Positions 19,723-28,993 of a stretch of 64,000 nt of DNA are shown here, in pieces. Both the position numbers and the translations under genes were made by a program. The stretch's first letter is position 1, and each line of letters begins with the position of its first letter. The notes beneath the pieces were generated by a model. It searched no databases. It was not told the origin of the DNA and was given only the letters and a program-made list of their open reading frames with translations. Origin of the DNA: Anaerococcus sp. AGMB09787 (GTDB lineage Bacteria; Bacillota; Clostridia; Tissierellales; Peptoniphilaceae); assembly GCF_022808955.1 (NCBI RefSeq), contig NZ_JAKZEY010000050.1, positions 1 to 64,000 of the forward strand. The letters run 5' to 3'.

Positions 19723-19736
19723 TAATCCCCCGATTC

Positions 19737-20207
19737 TTAGTATCTATAGTGTGCGAAAGCTTTGTTTGCTTCTGCAGCTCTGTGCATTTCTTCTTTTCTT
19801 TTAACTGCTGCACCAGAATTGTTAGCTGCATCAAGTATTTCTTTAGAAAGTCTTTCAACCATAGTCTTTTCTCCCCTTGCTCTAGCAAAGTTAACTAACC
19901 ATCTAAGAGCTAAGGTTTGTCTTCTTTCAGGTCTAACTTCCATTGGTACTTGATAGTTTGCACCACCGATTCTTCTAGCTTTTACTTCTAGTGTTGGCAT
20001 TATGTTTTCAATAGCTTGGTAGAATACTTCTAATGCATCATTGCCTGTTGTTTCAGCTACGGCATCAAAAGCGTCATAAACTATTCTTGTAGCAAGGCCT
20101 TTTTTACCATCTAACATTATGTTGTTGATTAGCTTAGTAACAACTCTATCGTTGTACTTAGCATCAGGCATTACCTCTCTTTTTGGTATATGTCCTTTTC
20201 TTGACAC
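19737..20207 (-). CDS. rpsG: 30S ribosomal protein S7
   Basis: Primary 16S rRNA binder that nucleates the 30S head. I place the start at a GTG at 20207, giving [20 protein letters not shown] and 156 residues, the family length; AAGGAGGG lies eight bases upstream. An in-frame upstream ATG would add 23 non-conserved residues and is rejected. The core has [20 protein letters not shown] and [20 protein letters not shown]. Part of the str operon, between rpsL and fusA. Confidence 0.98.
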   Translation of the reverse strand: MSRKGHIPKREVMPDAKYNDRVVTKLINNIMLDGKKGLATRIVYDAFDAVAETTGNDALEVFYQAIENIMPTLEVKARRIGGANYQVPMEVRPERRQTLALRWLVNFARARGEKTMVERLSKEILDAANNSGAAVKRKEEMHRAAEANKAFAHYRY

Positions 20208-20322
20208 TTTTCTTCCCTCCTTTACCAATAATGTGTAATATCTTGAGTACTCGATTAACAAATCGTTAGTGTGCACATATACTCTCTATATATTAAGTAC
20301 ATTATGCACTAAATTCTAAGTC

Positions 20323-20730
20323 TTAAGCCTTCTTTGCTCCATACTTAGATCTACCTTGTTTTCTTCCATCAACACCTGCTGTATCTAGTGTACCTCTGAT
20401 AATATGGTATCTAACACCAGGAAGGTCTTTTACTCTTCCTCCTCTGATTAATACAACGCTGTGCTCTTGAAGATTGTGTCCAATTCCAGGAATGTAAGAT
20501 AGTACTTCAGCTCCGTTAGTAAGTCTTACTCTGGCAACCTTTCTTAAAGCTGAGTTAGGCTTTTTAGGTGTTACAGTTCTTACTGATGTACAAACTCCAC
20601 GTTTTTGTGGTGATTGGTTCTTAGTTATTCTACTTTTTAATGTGTTGTAGTTGTAACCTAAAGCCGGAGTATTTGATTTTGTTACTTCGCTTTTTCTACC
20701 CTTTCTAACAAGTTGATTAATTGTAGGCAT
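20323..20730 (-). CDS. rpsL: 30S ribosomal protein S12
   Basis: Decoding-centre protein of the small subunit. The 135 residues contain the conserved [18 protein letters not shown] and [18 protein letters not shown]. The two Lys positions linked to streptomycin resistance appear unmutated. It is the first gene of the str operon and follows AGGAGG. Its promoter at 20789-20817 is close to consensus. In most Firmicutes rpoB-rpoC lie just upstream; here they are 13 kb away. Confidence 0.98.
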   Translation of the reverse strand: MPTINQLVRKGRKSEVTKSNTPALGYNYNTLKSRITKNQSPQKRGVCTSVRTVTPKKPNSALRKVARVRLTNGAEVLSYIPGIGHNLQEHSVVLIRGGRVKDLPGVRYHIIRGTLDTAGVDGRKQGRSKYGAKKA

Positions 20731-20788
20731 AATGCACCTCCTTTTCTTTTATAATTAAATAATTGGCAACATCTGCCAATCCTTAAAT

Positions 20789-20817
20789 ATTCTACACGTA
20801 AATGCTCATTATGTCAA
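20789..20817 (-). promoter_or_regulatory. Promoter of the str operon
   Basis: TTGACA and TAGAAT with 17-base spacing on the minus strand. The leader contains a hairpin at 20762-20780 (ATTGGCA, loop, TGCCAAT) without a T tract. It may be a processing or regulatory element. Confidence 0.8.
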
Positions 20818-20937
20818 GTAAATACTTATTTTCTAATATAATCTTATGTTTTTATCATAATTTCTTATCCATTTAGTTATAAACCAGTAAAATATTATTA
20901 TAGGTAGGTATATATGTTTCCTCTAATCGTCTTCATA

Positions 20938-21774
20938 CTAATTTCCTCTTTTCCTATATGCTAGCCAATAAGCTAATCCTACAAATATCGCTCCGCCTAT
21001 AATATTTCCTATAGTTACAGGCAATAGATTATTAGCAAAAAATCCACCCCAAGTTAAATTACCAAGTGCACTAGCTTCAAGACCACTAGCAGCAACATAT
21101 TCTGGTATAGACTTTGCAAAAATTCCTGCAGGAACGTAGTACATATTTGCTATGCTATGCTCAAAACCTGAAAGCACAAAAAGCATAACAGGGAAAAATG
21201 CAGACAACATCTTTCCTACTTGACTATCTGATCCAAATGACATCCATACACCAAGGCAAACTAACCAGTTACAAAAAACACCAAATATAAGGGCTTCAAA
21301 AAAGCCCAAATTAACTTTAGAATTTGCAAGCAAGATTACTCTTGCCCCCAAGGCCATATCTCCTGCCTTCCATTGACCTGACTTTGAAAGTAAAAAAGCA
21401 ACAAAGATTGAACCAATAAAATTCCCTATGTAAACTAAGCCCCAAGCCCTAAAAAGTTCTTTTATCCTAAGCTTTTTATCAAAAACTGATATTACCATAA
21501 GATTATTACCAGTAAAAAGCTCAGCTCCTGCTATTAAAACAAAAATAAGACCAGGTGTAAATGTAAGACCTTGGATTAACTTTCCTATTCCTAAAGTCTT
21601 ATTATCCGCAAGCAAATTAAAAGATGCATAAGTAGACCCTGCTGCTGCAAAAGCTATAAAAACTCCCGCTATAAAAGAAAGAATCAGTAATTTTTTGCTA
21701 CTTGCTCTAGCTTTTGTGATATAAACATCACTTATCTTCTCTAGTATCTTGTCGGGACCTAATATATTCTGCAT
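20938..21774 (-). CDS. Formate/nitrite transporter (FNT family channel)
   Basis: A 278-residue protein with six hydrophobic helices, matching FocA/NirC channels that move formate or nitrite. Family features are AAGSTYASF at about residues 39-47, GAELFTGNNLM near 103-113, NWLVCLGVW near 188-196, FEHSIANMYYVPAGIF near 223-238 and NIIGGAIFVGLAYWLAY near the end. No pfl, fdh or nitrite reductase gene is adjacent, so formate export from pyruvate fermentation is the simplest guess. It has its own strong promoter. Start follows GAGGAGGAG. Confidence 0.93.
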   Translation of the reverse strand: MQNILGPDKILEKISDVYITKARASSKKLLILSFIAGVFIAFAAAGSTYASFNLLADNKTLGIGKLIQGLTFTPGLIFVLIAGAELFTGNNLMVISVFDKKLRIKELFRAWGLVYIGNFIGSIFVAFLLSKSGQWKAGDMALGARVILLANSKVNLGFFEALIFGVFCNWLVCLGVWMSFGSDSQVGKMLSAFFPVMLFVLSGFEHSIANMYYVPAGIFAKSIPEYVAASGLEASALGNLTWGGFFANNLLPVTIGNIIGGAIFVGLAYWLAYRKRGN

Positions 21775-21834
21775 AACTCCTCCTCTATGTATTATATAAG
21801 TTCATATATTGTATAAATTTATATATTTGAAATA

Positions 21835-21863
21835 AGTATAAAACATTTTCCTATTTAGGTCAA
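21835..21863 (-). promoter_or_regulatory. Promoter of the FNT channel gene
   Basis: TTGACC and TATACT separated by 17 bases on the minus strand, about 60 bases before the start. The leader is very AT-rich with short palindromes such as TATAAATTTATA that could bind a regulator. Confidence 0.65.
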
Positions 21864-22003
21864 GTTTATTTATTTTTTAACATTATTATCTAATTATTAA
21901 TAAAAATCTATTAGAAAAATAATTATCAACCCTTTCCTTATAGAGAAATTTTATTTATTTTTATAATTATACTTCTATGTTCTATATGTGGTTTTTTGTC
22001 ATA

Positions 22004-22047
22004 AGAAAAACTGAGCTCCTACCTGGAGATCTTCAACTTTGAAGATT
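22004..22047. repeat. Tandem inverted repeats in the gap upstream of the FNT gene
   Basis: A perfect 8-base inverted repeat, ATCTTCAA-CT-TTGAAGAT, is at 22029-22046. Next to it CTCC-TACCT-GGAG (about 22016-22028) forms a second small stem. On the plus strand the first is followed by TATTTTCTT. No gene ends here, so its role is unclear: operator, relic terminator or remnant end. The rest of 21864-22120 shows nothing recognisable. Confidence 0.4.
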
Positions 22048-22120
22048 ATTTTCTTAATTATACTAGTATCCTATAATCCTAGATAGGTGGCTAATTCCTA
22101 TCGGCAATACTTTTTGATAC

Positions 22121-22152
22121 AAAAGAAAAACTAGGGTATAACCTACCCTAGT
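22121..22152 (-). terminator. Terminator after the hydroxyacid dehydrogenase gene
   Basis: On the minus strand ACTAGGGT and ACCCTAGT pair around AGGTTAT, followed by TTTTTCTTTT. Confidence 0.85.
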
Positions 22153-22165
22153 CTTTGTTTGATAG

Positions 22166-23134
22166 TTAACCTTTATATTTTACTTCGTCTCCGTTTAGGG
22201 CTCTGACTACTTCTTCTGCAGCAGCCTTACTCATTTCAACTCTTGCTTCGTAGGTATCATTTCCTATGTGAGGAGTTAACACCGCCTTGTCCATTTTTAT
22301 AAGTCTTTCATTCATTTTAGGTTCATTCTCATGAACATCAAGTCCAGCACCAGCTAATTTGCCTTCTTCTAAGTAATCTGCTAGGACTTCTTCATCTAAT
22401 ACATCTCCCCTAGCTGTGTTGATAAGGTAGGCGTCTTCTTTCATTAAAGATAGCTTATCTTTATCTATAAAATGATAGTTTTCATCAGTGTAGTTCATTT
22501 GAAGGATAACATAGTCTGCATTTTTTAATCCTTCTTCAAGCTCTACATACTTAGCAGAAGTTTCTTCTTCTGCCTCTTTAAATTCACTTCTATCTTTTAT
22601 ATCGTAATAATTTATATCCATATGGAAGGCTTTTGCCATCTTAGCTATTTCTTGGCCTATATTTCCAAATCCTATGATCAAAAGGTTCTTATAAGAAACT
22701 TGGTGTGATCCTAAAAATCCCATTACTTGCCACCCATCAAAGGAATTTTCATTTACCATATCTTGGTTTTTCAAAATATTTCTAGACACGGCAAGCATTA
22801 GGCCAATTGCTAACTCAGCTGTAGAAGCGACGGAATCTCTTCCTGGAGTTTTGCTAACTACAATGCCTTTTTCTTCTGCCTTATCTATATCTAAGTTATT
22901 TGTACCAGCACCAATATTTGCTATTATTTTCATATTTTCATTAGCTTCGATTACTTTAGAAGTTACTTCTACATTAACTCCTGATATAAGCGCATCTACG
23001 TCTTTTACCTTTTCAATTATCTCATCTTCTGATGGTGTAGTTAACTCATCATGCATTGTAAGTTCAATTTCATTATCTTCCAAGATATCTATAGCTTCTT
23101 GTGGAAGTTTTACAGCTGAATATACTTTCTTCAT
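22166..23134 (-). CDS. D-2-hydroxyacid dehydrogenase (SerA-like)
   Basis: NAD-dependent oxidoreductase of the D-isomer 2-hydroxyacid family, 322 residues. The Rossmann motif is IIGFGNIGQEIA at about 153-164. The conserved catalytic Arg lies in NTARGDVLDEEVL, the Glu in the NEP segment after AGLDVHENEP, and the His in TPHIGND. There is no C-terminal ACT domain, so it is not the long feedback-regulated phosphoglycerate dehydrogenase. It could act on 3-phosphoglycerate, glycerate/hydroxypyruvate or another 2-ketoacid. It stands alone, divergent from tpx. Confidence 0.88.
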   Translation of the reverse strand: MKKVYSAVKLPQEAIDILEDNEIELTMHDELTTPSEDEIIEKVKDVDALISGVNVEVTSKVIEANENMKIIANIGAGTNNLDIDKAEEKGIVVSKTPGRDSVASTAELAIGLMLAVSRNILKNQDMVNENSFDGWQVMGFLGSHQVSYKNLLIIGFGNIGQEIAKMAKAFHMDINYYDIKDRSEFKEAEEETSAKYVELEEGLKNADYVILQMNYTDENYHFIDKDKLSLMKEDAYLINTARGDVLDEEVLADYLEEGKLAGAGLDVHENEPKMNERLIKMDKAVLTPHIGNDTYEARVEMSKAAAEEVVRALNGDEVKYKG

Positions 23135-23299
23135 TGTTTCCCCTTTCTTTGTATTATCAATGTCTGTTTTATATTGATACCCATTTTTATAAAAAATAAC
23201 ATATTTAAATTATCAAATAATATGAACAAATAATTTTACTAGTTTTTATCAAATTTGGGTATAATAATTCTAGTTAATTTTAAATTAAAGGAGTTATAT

Positions 23300-23800
23300 A
23301 TGAAAATTACATTTGGCGGAGATGAAGTTACTCTTATTGGAAATCAAGTACAAATAGGAGATGAAGCAAAAAGCTTTAAGGCTACCAAAAATGACCTATC
23401 TGATTTTAATTCAGATGATCTTTTGGGAAAAGTTCTTATCTATTCAGTTGCTCCTTCCTTAGATACAGATGTATGTGCTTTCCAAGCTAAAAGATTTAAT
23501 AAAGAAGCCCTAGATCTTTCTGATGATATAGCTATAGTTCAAATCACAGAAGACCTTCCATTTGCCCAAGCACGTTTCTGTGCAAATGAAGATATTAAAA
23601 ACCTTCTAACAATATCTGACTACAAAGAAAGAGAATTTGGTGAAAAATACGGATTTTTAATAGATGAGTTGAAACTTTTAGCTAGAGGTATTGTAATAGT
23701 AGATAAGGATGGAATAGTCCAATATGTAGAATATGTTCCAGAAGTAACTAACGAAGTTAACTTTGAAAAAGCCTTAGAAGAAGTTAAAAAATTAATTTGA
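23300..23800 (+). CDS. tpx: Thiol peroxidase
   Basis: Peroxiredoxin of the Tpx class, reducing hydroperoxides. I start it at 23300, behind AAGGAG, giving 166 residues; the upstream ATG would add unrelated residues. The peroxidatic Cys is C59 in PSLDTDVCAFQAKRF and the resolving Cys is C94 in FAQARFC, the fixed Tpx arrangement. The thioredoxin-fold core LGKVLIYSVAPS precedes it. It is useful for an anaerobe meeting oxygen. It is monocistronic and convergent with the CLC gene across a shared terminator. Confidence 0.95.
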   Translation: MKITFGGDEVTLIGNQVQIGDEAKSFKATKNDLSDFNSDDLLGKVLIYSVAPSLDTDVCAFQAKRFNKEALDLSDDIAIVQITEDLPFAQARFCANEDIKNLLTISDYKEREFGEKYGFLIDELKLLARGIVIVDKDGIVQYVEYVPEVTNEVNFEKALEEVKKLI

Positions 23801-23838
23801 TTTAAAAGAGCCTTTGGTATAGCGAAGGCTCTTTTAAA
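23801..23838. terminator. Bidirectional terminator between tpx and clc
   Basis: TTTAAAAGAGCCTT and AAGGCTCTTTTAAA form a long symmetrical stem with T runs on both strands. It serves tpx (plus) and probably the CLC gene (minus). Confidence 0.85.
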
Positions 23839-23886
23839 ATATTTTACATACTCACAAAAATATAATCTTAAATATCTGTTTGGGTA

Positions 23887-25200
23887 TTAATTTTTCATTC
23901 TATCATATAAGTCACTATAAAAGGGTTTTGATTTACATAACTCAACTATGCTATAAGATATCAAGCTTACAAGAAATAAACCAAGTAGGTAGTTAAAGAC
24001 TCCCCCACTCATTTCGAAAACTAAAATTATTGCAGTAATCGGCGCCCTTATTATAGCAGAAAAATGTCCACACATAGCTAGCATAGAAAATAAAAGGATA
24101 GATGAGCTATCAATCAAACCTAAGTTAAAAAGTATACTCGCTACTATATTTCCTAATATAGATCCCAAAACTATTAAAGGAACCAAACTTCCACCCGGAA
24201 TTGATTGGCTAAAAGCTAAGGATAATAGACCTATCTTTACAAAATATAAGGCTATTAAGCCTCCTATAGACTTATTTTCACCAAGAGGAAGGAAAATAAA
24301 TTCTTCTCCTGATGCAAAAAGTTCTATATCAAATAACAAAACAATAGCTGTTAGTACAAAAGGAAGGAGATATTTTATAAAGGGATTAATTTTAATTTTT
24401 CCAAAAAAATCTTTAGATCCTATAACTATTTTATTAAAAAATACTCCCGATAGACCACAAATTACTCCAAGTAATATGACATAAAAGACATTAGATAAGT
24501 CTGTATCTTTTATCATTGGTAAATTAGCAAGGGATGGTAAGTTTCCAAAAAGTATATTTGATGTCAGTACAGCCGAAAATATGGTAATAGCAGAAGATAA
24601 GAATATTTTCCTATTGGTCTTATTGTAAATTTCCTCAATAGTAAATAACAAGCCTGTAATAGGTGCATTAAAGGCTACGGATATACCAGCACCAGCAGCT
24701 GCTCCTATGTAATAAATCTTATTTTCCTTACACTTTAGAAGTTTATGACCAAGTTGACCAATCAGAGCACCTATTTGAACAGATGGGCCTTCCCTACCTA
24801 GGCTAAGACCAGAACCAATCGCCAAGGAACTTGCTAGAAACTTACTTAGCAAAGTATTAGCTAGCTTAGGTTCAAACTTACCTTCTAACATCCCATAGAC
24901 TATTGGGATTCCAGAACCTGCAATCATAGGATTTTTCTTAGCTAAATAATAAATAAAGCTTCCTATAATAATAAATAAAATAATTATTGCGACCGATAAG
25001 GTAATATTTCCACTAGCCCTAGTTAGAAAGTTAATATTATGACCAGATATAAAGGCAATTGATTTTTTAAAAAGACCAATGCTTACACCACAGGCTATGC
25101 CGACTAAGACAAAGGATATAATATTCAAAATAGAATCTTTATTTCTTCTTATCACAAAACTTCTTGCTCTTTTATAATCTTTATTTTTCTTTTTCATCAT
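23887..25200 (-). CDS. CLC-family chloride channel or H+/Cl- antiporter
   Basis: A 437-residue CLC protein with about 12 hydrophobic segments. The ion-path motifs are GSGIP at 95-99, GREGP at 135-139 with the gating Glu at 137, and the GGSLVP region near 340. The intact GSGIP and GREGP make it chloride-type, not the fluoride-exporting CLC-F branch. There is no C-terminal CBS or TrkA-C domain. Likely role: anion movement linked to pH or acid stress. It stands alone, convergent with tpx and divergent from the OPT gene. Confidence 0.92.
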   Translation of the reverse strand: MMKKKNKDYKRARSFVIRRNKDSILNIISFVLVGIACGVSIGLFKKSIAFISGHNINFLTRASGNITLSVAIIILFIIIGSFIYYLAKKNPMIAGSGIPIVYGMLEGKFEPKLANTLLSKFLASSLAIGSGLSLGREGPSVQIGALIGQLGHKLLKCKENKIYYIGAAAGAGISVAFNAPITGLLFTIEEIYNKTNRKIFLSSAITIFSAVLTSNILFGNLPSLANLPMIKDTDLSNVFYVILLGVICGLSGVFFNKIVIGSKDFFGKIKINPFIKYLLPFVLTAIVLLFDIELFASGEEFIFLPLGENKSIGGLIALYFVKIGLLSLAFSQSIPGGSLVPLIVLGSILGNIVASILFNLGLIDSSSILLFSMLAMCGHFSAIIRAPITAIILVFEMSGGVFNYLLGLFLVSLISYSIVELCKSKPFYSDLYDRMKN

Positions 25201-25277
25201 TCCCCCTATCTAATTATAGCAAATTTTTAAAGCTCTGTTAATTTAAGATTTTTAGCTTTCTTAAGGCATTTTGAGAT

Positions 25278-25305
25278 TTGTAAAATCTTAACTTGCATAT
25301 ATAAT
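25278..25305 (+). promoter_or_regulatory. Promoter of the OPT-PqqD operon
   Basis: TTGTAA and TATAAT separated by 16 bases, 38 bases before the OPT start codon. Confidence 0.6.
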
Positions 25306-25343
25306 CAATATATAACTATGAATTAATTAAAGAAAGGATTATT

Positions 25344-27242
25344 ATGAAAAACAAAAGAGATACAGTAGTACCTAATAGCAAGGGTGAACTTAGGGAATTT
25401 ACCCCACTAGCAATTATTCTTGGTATCTTACTATCAATCCTATTTGGTGCAGCAAATGCCTATCTTGGACTACGTGTAGGTCTTACAATTTCTGCTTCAA
25501 TACCCGCAGCAGTAATCTCTATGGGCATTGTTAGAATTATTTTAAAAAGAGACTCTATACTTGAAAACAATATAGTCCAAACAATAGGATCTGCCGGTGA
25601 ATCCCTTGCCGCTGGTGCAATATTTACCCTACCTGCTGCCTTCCTATGGGAAAGTGAATGGGGCGAACCAGGACATATGTCGTTTATGAACATATTTTTA
25701 TTAGCATTAATAGGTGGTATCCTGGGTGTTGTATTTATGATCCCATTAAGAAGAGCCCTTATTGTTAAAGAAGATGGAACTCTTCCTTATCCTGAAGGAA
25801 AAGCCTGTGCAGAAGTTCTAATATCTGGAGAAGAAGGTGGAGCTAAGGCTTCTACAGTATTTAAAGCCCTAGGACTTTCAGCCTTGTATAAGTTCTTTTC
25901 TAACGGACTTAAAGTCTTCCCAGAAGGAATTAATTTTGATATAAACACTAAGGTTTTTGGAGGAACAGCCTTTGGTATGGATGCCCTACCTGCCCTAATG
26001 GGTGTAGGTTATATAGTTGGACCAAAGATATCTGCCTTTATGTTATCAGGTGGTATCTTGGCTTGGTTTGTCCTTATGCCTTTATTAAATATGATTGGTG
26101 GCTCTGAGATAGCTTCTATGGCACCTTCCGATGTTTGGGGATCATATATAAGATATATCGGTGCAGGAGCTGTTGCAGCTGGTGGTATTATGTCACTTAT
26201 CAAATCTTTGCCAATGATTATATCTTCATTTAAAGAATCAATGATTTCTTTAAAAAACAAGGACAAAAAAGCTGTTACAGATAGACTAGATACAGATATG
26301 TCTTCAAAATTATCTATTATCCTGATAGTAATATCTGTTATCCTAATCTTCCTACTACCATCAGTTCCTGTTGGAATAGTTGGAGCTATCTTAATTGTTG
26401 TATTTGGATTTTTCTTTGCAACAGTTTCAAGCAGGATGGTAGGTATAATAGGATCAAGTAACAACCCAGTAAGTGGTATGTCTATAGCAACCTTACTTAT
26501 ATCAACCCTAATCTTAAGGGCTACAGGAAATGTCGGCCACAGTGGTATGCTTGCAGCAATCTCAATTGGTACAATCATTTGTATCATAGCAGCTATAGCA
26601 GGTGATGCTTCTCAAGACCTAAAAACAGGCTATATAGTAGGAGCTACTCCAAAATACCAACAAATAGGAGAATTAATTGGTGCCATAGCAGCTGCCCTTG
26701 CCATAGGTGGAGTATTGTGGTTACTTAACACAACTTGGGGCTTTGGTGGAGCAGAACTTCCAGCACCACAAGCTACACTAATGAAGCTAATAGTAGAAGG
26801 TGTTATGGATGGTAACCTCCCATGGAACCTAGTAATAATAGGAGTATTTATAGCAATTATGGCAGAACTTGTAGGCATATCAGTACTTCCATTTGCTATC
26901 GGTCTATACCTACCCCTATCAACATCAACTGGTATTATGGTCGGAGGAATAGTAAGACTTATAATTGATAAGGTTAAGAGTAAATCAAGCGAAGAAAAAG
27001 AAGCTGCAATTACATCAGGTACCCTTTATTCTGCAGGGCTTATAGCAGGTGAAGGACTTATGGGAATAATCCTTGCAGTATTTGCCCTAATTCCAATAGG
27101 AGCAAGCACCCTAGCTGATAAGATCGACCTAAGTGGATCAACCCCACTTACTCAAAGTGTAACTATAATTGTTTACTTCTTACTTGCTCTAAACCTACTA
27201 AGAGTTGTATTTAAAAATTTTAAAAACAAAAAAGAAAAATAG
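25344..27242 (+). CDS. OPT-family oligopeptide transporter
   Basis: A 632-residue membrane protein with about 15 hydrophobic segments, matching the bacterial branch of the OPT family, which takes up peptides or metal chelates using the proton gradient. Family features include GAANAYLGLRVGLTISASIP near 34-53, NIVQTIGSAGESLAAGAIFTLPA near 74-96, LPYPEGKACAEVLISG near 145-160 and SNNPVSGMSIATL near 373-385. It follows AAAGGA and is co-transcribed with a PqqD-like gene that starts directly after its stop codon. The substrate is unknown. Confidence 0.9.
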   Translation: MKNKRDTVVPNSKGELREFTPLAIILGILLSILFGAANAYLGLRVGLTISASIPAAVISMGIVRIILKRDSILENNIVQTIGSAGESLAAGAIFTLPAAFLWESEWGEPGHMSFMNIFLLALIGGILGVVFMIPLRRALIVKEDGTLPYPEGKACAEVLISGEEGGAKASTVFKALGLSALYKFFSNGLKVFPEGINFDINTKVFGGTAFGMDALPALMGVGYIVGPKISAFMLSGGILAWFVLMPLLNMIGGSEIASMAPSDVWGSYIRYIGAGAVAAGGIMSLIKSLPMIISSFKESMISLKNKDKKAVTDRLDTDMSSKLSIILIVISVILIFLLPSVPVGIVGAILIVVFGFFFATVSSRMVGIIGSSNNPVSGMSIATLLISTLILRATGNVGHSGMLAAISIGTIICIIAAIAGDASQDLKTGYIVGATPKYQQIGELIGAIAAALAIGGVLWLLNTTWGFGGAELPAPQATLMKLIVEGVMDGNLPWNLVIIGVFIAIMAELVGISVLPFAIGLYLPLSTSTGIMVGGIVRLIIDKVKSKSSEEKEAAITSGTLYSAGLIAGEGLMGIILAVFALIPIGASTLADKIDLSGSTPLTQSVTIIVYFLLALNLLRVVFKNFKNKKEK

Positions 27243-27572
27243 ATGAACTTTGAAATCGATCAAATACCTGTAAGAAATACAGAATCATACTTTGACGAAG
27301 AAAAAAAGATTTATGTACTTAAGATGTACCATAAGGGATTAAACCATAAGCTGGCCCAAAAATTTTTCAAAAAGCCTAAATATTCCAATATAAAATTAGA
27401 CGAGTTAGGAAGTCTAGTTTGGAAGAATATCAATGGCACAAACACTATAGAAGATATAGCAAAAATAATTGATGAAAAATACGGCCAAGCTGCCGATCCC
27501 CTATACAAAAGATTATTTAAGTACCTAATCTTATTAGAAAAAAACAAATTCATAGTGATAAAAAAAGACTAA
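27243..27572 (+). CDS. PqqD-like small protein next to OPT transporter
   Basis: A 109-residue soluble protein. The C-terminal 60 residues (LDELGSLVWKNINGTNTIED followed by IAKIIDEKYG) have the winged-helix pattern of the PqqD family, where aLxe.a..vW..idG..tv.eI is the hallmark. In RiPP pathways PqqD domains bind leader peptides for a radical SAM partner. Here no radical SAM enzyme and no precursor-like peptide is nearby; instead the ATG abuts the OPT stop codon (TAG ATG), a translationally coupled pair. A role in peptide handling linked to the transporter is inferred only. Confidence 0.7.
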   Translation: MNFEIDQIPVRNTESYFDEEKKIYVLKMYHKGLNHKLAQKFFKKPKYSNIKLDELGSLVWKNINGTNTIEDIAKIIDEKYGQAADPLYKRLFKYLILLEKNKFIVIKKD

Positions 27573-27574
27573 AA

Positions 27575-27606
27575 AAGAGGATGCCATTTAGCTAGCATCC
27601 TTTTTT
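27575..27606. terminator. Bidirectional terminator after the PqqD-like gene
   Basis: AGGATGC and GCATCCT with flanking A and T runs. It can end both the plus-strand OPT operon and the minus-strand ABC gene. Confidence 0.85.
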
Positions 27607-28175
27607 CATATAAACTTTTATTTCTTGCTTAGCCTTCCATCTTCCATGTAGTAGACTTCATCACACAAATCTTCTATTATCTCTTTCTCATGGCTAGATA
27701 AAAGAATTGTTTTGCCTTTTGCTTTCTCTTCTTTTATTATCTCTATCAATGCCTCAACGCCTCTTTTATCCAAGGCTATTGTGGGTTCATCGAAAATTAA
27801 AATCTTCGGATCTTCAAGTATTACATTGGCAAGACCTAGCCTTTGCTTCATCCCAAGAGAATAAGTCTTATATAACTTATCCTTGGCATCATAAAGTCCT
27901 ACCTTTTTAAGTACTTCAATAATCTTATTCCTGCCTACAATTTTTCTAATTGATGCTATCATTGCCAAATTATCAAAACCAGATAGGTCTTCTATGAAAG
28001 AAGGATTTTCTAAAAGTAAGCCTATATCATTGTAAATATGATTGCCATCAACCATAACTTCATCTATCTGAATACTTCCAGAATCAAGCCTAATAAAGCC
28101 ACATATAGCCCTAAAAAGCATAGTCTTGCCTGAGCCATTTTGAAGTGTACCCATAAAACTGGACATAATATTTAA

Positions 28176-28970
28176 TTAATTAGTTGTAGTGGATGCTAAC
28201 CTATATCTTGTAGGTGGCATCCATTTTGTTTTCTCCTGAATTCTCTCGTTATTGTAATAATAAATATATTTTTCTATTGCCTTCGAAAATTCTTCAAAAG
28301 AGCTATAGCTCTTTTCGTAACCATAATAAACTTCATTCTTTAATCTTCCAAAAAATGTTTCCATAATTGAGTTATCATAACAATTACCTTTTCTTGACAT
28401 TGATTGAACTATACCATGTTTCTTAAGTTCATTTATATAATATTTATGTTGGTATTGCCAACCTTGATCTGAATGTAATATTAAGCTGTTTAGTTTTGGA
28501 AATTTGTTAAATGCTTTCATTAACATATTAGATATTTGTTTTAAATTAGGACTTAAGGATAAGTCATAAGAGATTATCTCATTTGTATACATGTCAAGTA
28601 TCGGAGAGATGTAGCATTTACCCCATGAAAAGTTAAATTGAGATATATCAGTACTCCATTTTTGTAATGGCTTATCAGCTTTAAAATTTCTGTCTATTAT
28701 ATTGTCAGCAATCTTTCCTACTTTACCTTTATATGAATGATACTTTTCTCTAGGTCTTTTACCAAATAGTTTTAATTCATGCATTATTCTCTGAACTTTT
28801 TTATGATTTATTTTATATCCTTGATTCAATAATTCTCTATATACTCTTCTTACACCATATCTTCCTTTATGATTGTCGAATATCTCAGATATTTTATTTT
28901 CTATATTTTTATTTCTAATCTTAACCACATCAACTTTATTAATTTCAAAGTAGTATGTCGACTTCGGCAA
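28176..28970 (-). CDS. IS3-family transposase OrfB (DDE catalytic part)
   Basis: Catalytic half of the transposase. The DDE triad is visible: Asp in WSTDISQF, Asp in LHSDQGWQYQ and Glu in NSIMETFFGRLKNE; the family HTH-like N-terminal part GRYGVRRVYRELL precedes it. The first possible start in this frame is a TTG (28970). The frame is open further upstream (KLKEKGYRLKYLLIAIDLPK) and overlaps orfA, so the product is most likely made as an OrfAB fusion through frameshifting at 29018-29024, with no independent start. Confidence 0.92.
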   Translation of the reverse strand: MPKSTYYFEINKVDVVKIRNKNIENKISEIFDNHKGRYGVRRVYRELLNQGYKINHKKVQRIMHELKLFGKRPREKYHSYKGKVGKIADNIIDRNFKADKPLQKWSTDISQFNFSWGKCYISPILDMYTNEIISYDLSLSPNLKQISNMLMKAFNKFPKLNSLILHSDQGWQYQHKYYINELKKHGIVQSMSRKGNCYDNSIMETFFGRLKNEVYYGYEKSYSSFEEFSKAIEKYIYYYNNERIQEKTKWMPPTRYRLASTTTN

Positions 28971-28993
28971 ATCGATAGCTATTAAAAGATATT

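Noticed and set aside
19468-20000. Extra open frames in both strands around the fusA-rpsG junction
   Set aside because: Out-of-frame readings of fusA and rpsG, which are certain.
20208-20276. N-terminal extension of S7 from an upstream ATG
   Set aside because: The GTG at 20207 has a perfect ribosome site and gives the standard length; the extension is not conserved in S7.
23135-23299. Promoters between the hydroxyacid dehydrogenase and tpx genes
   Set aside because: A TATAAT is present for tpx near 23269, but no -35 box with normal spacing could be chosen, so none is listed.
26009-26587. 192-residue minus-strand open frame opposite the OPT gene
   Set aside because: Ile/Pro-rich antisense translation of membrane helices; no start signal.
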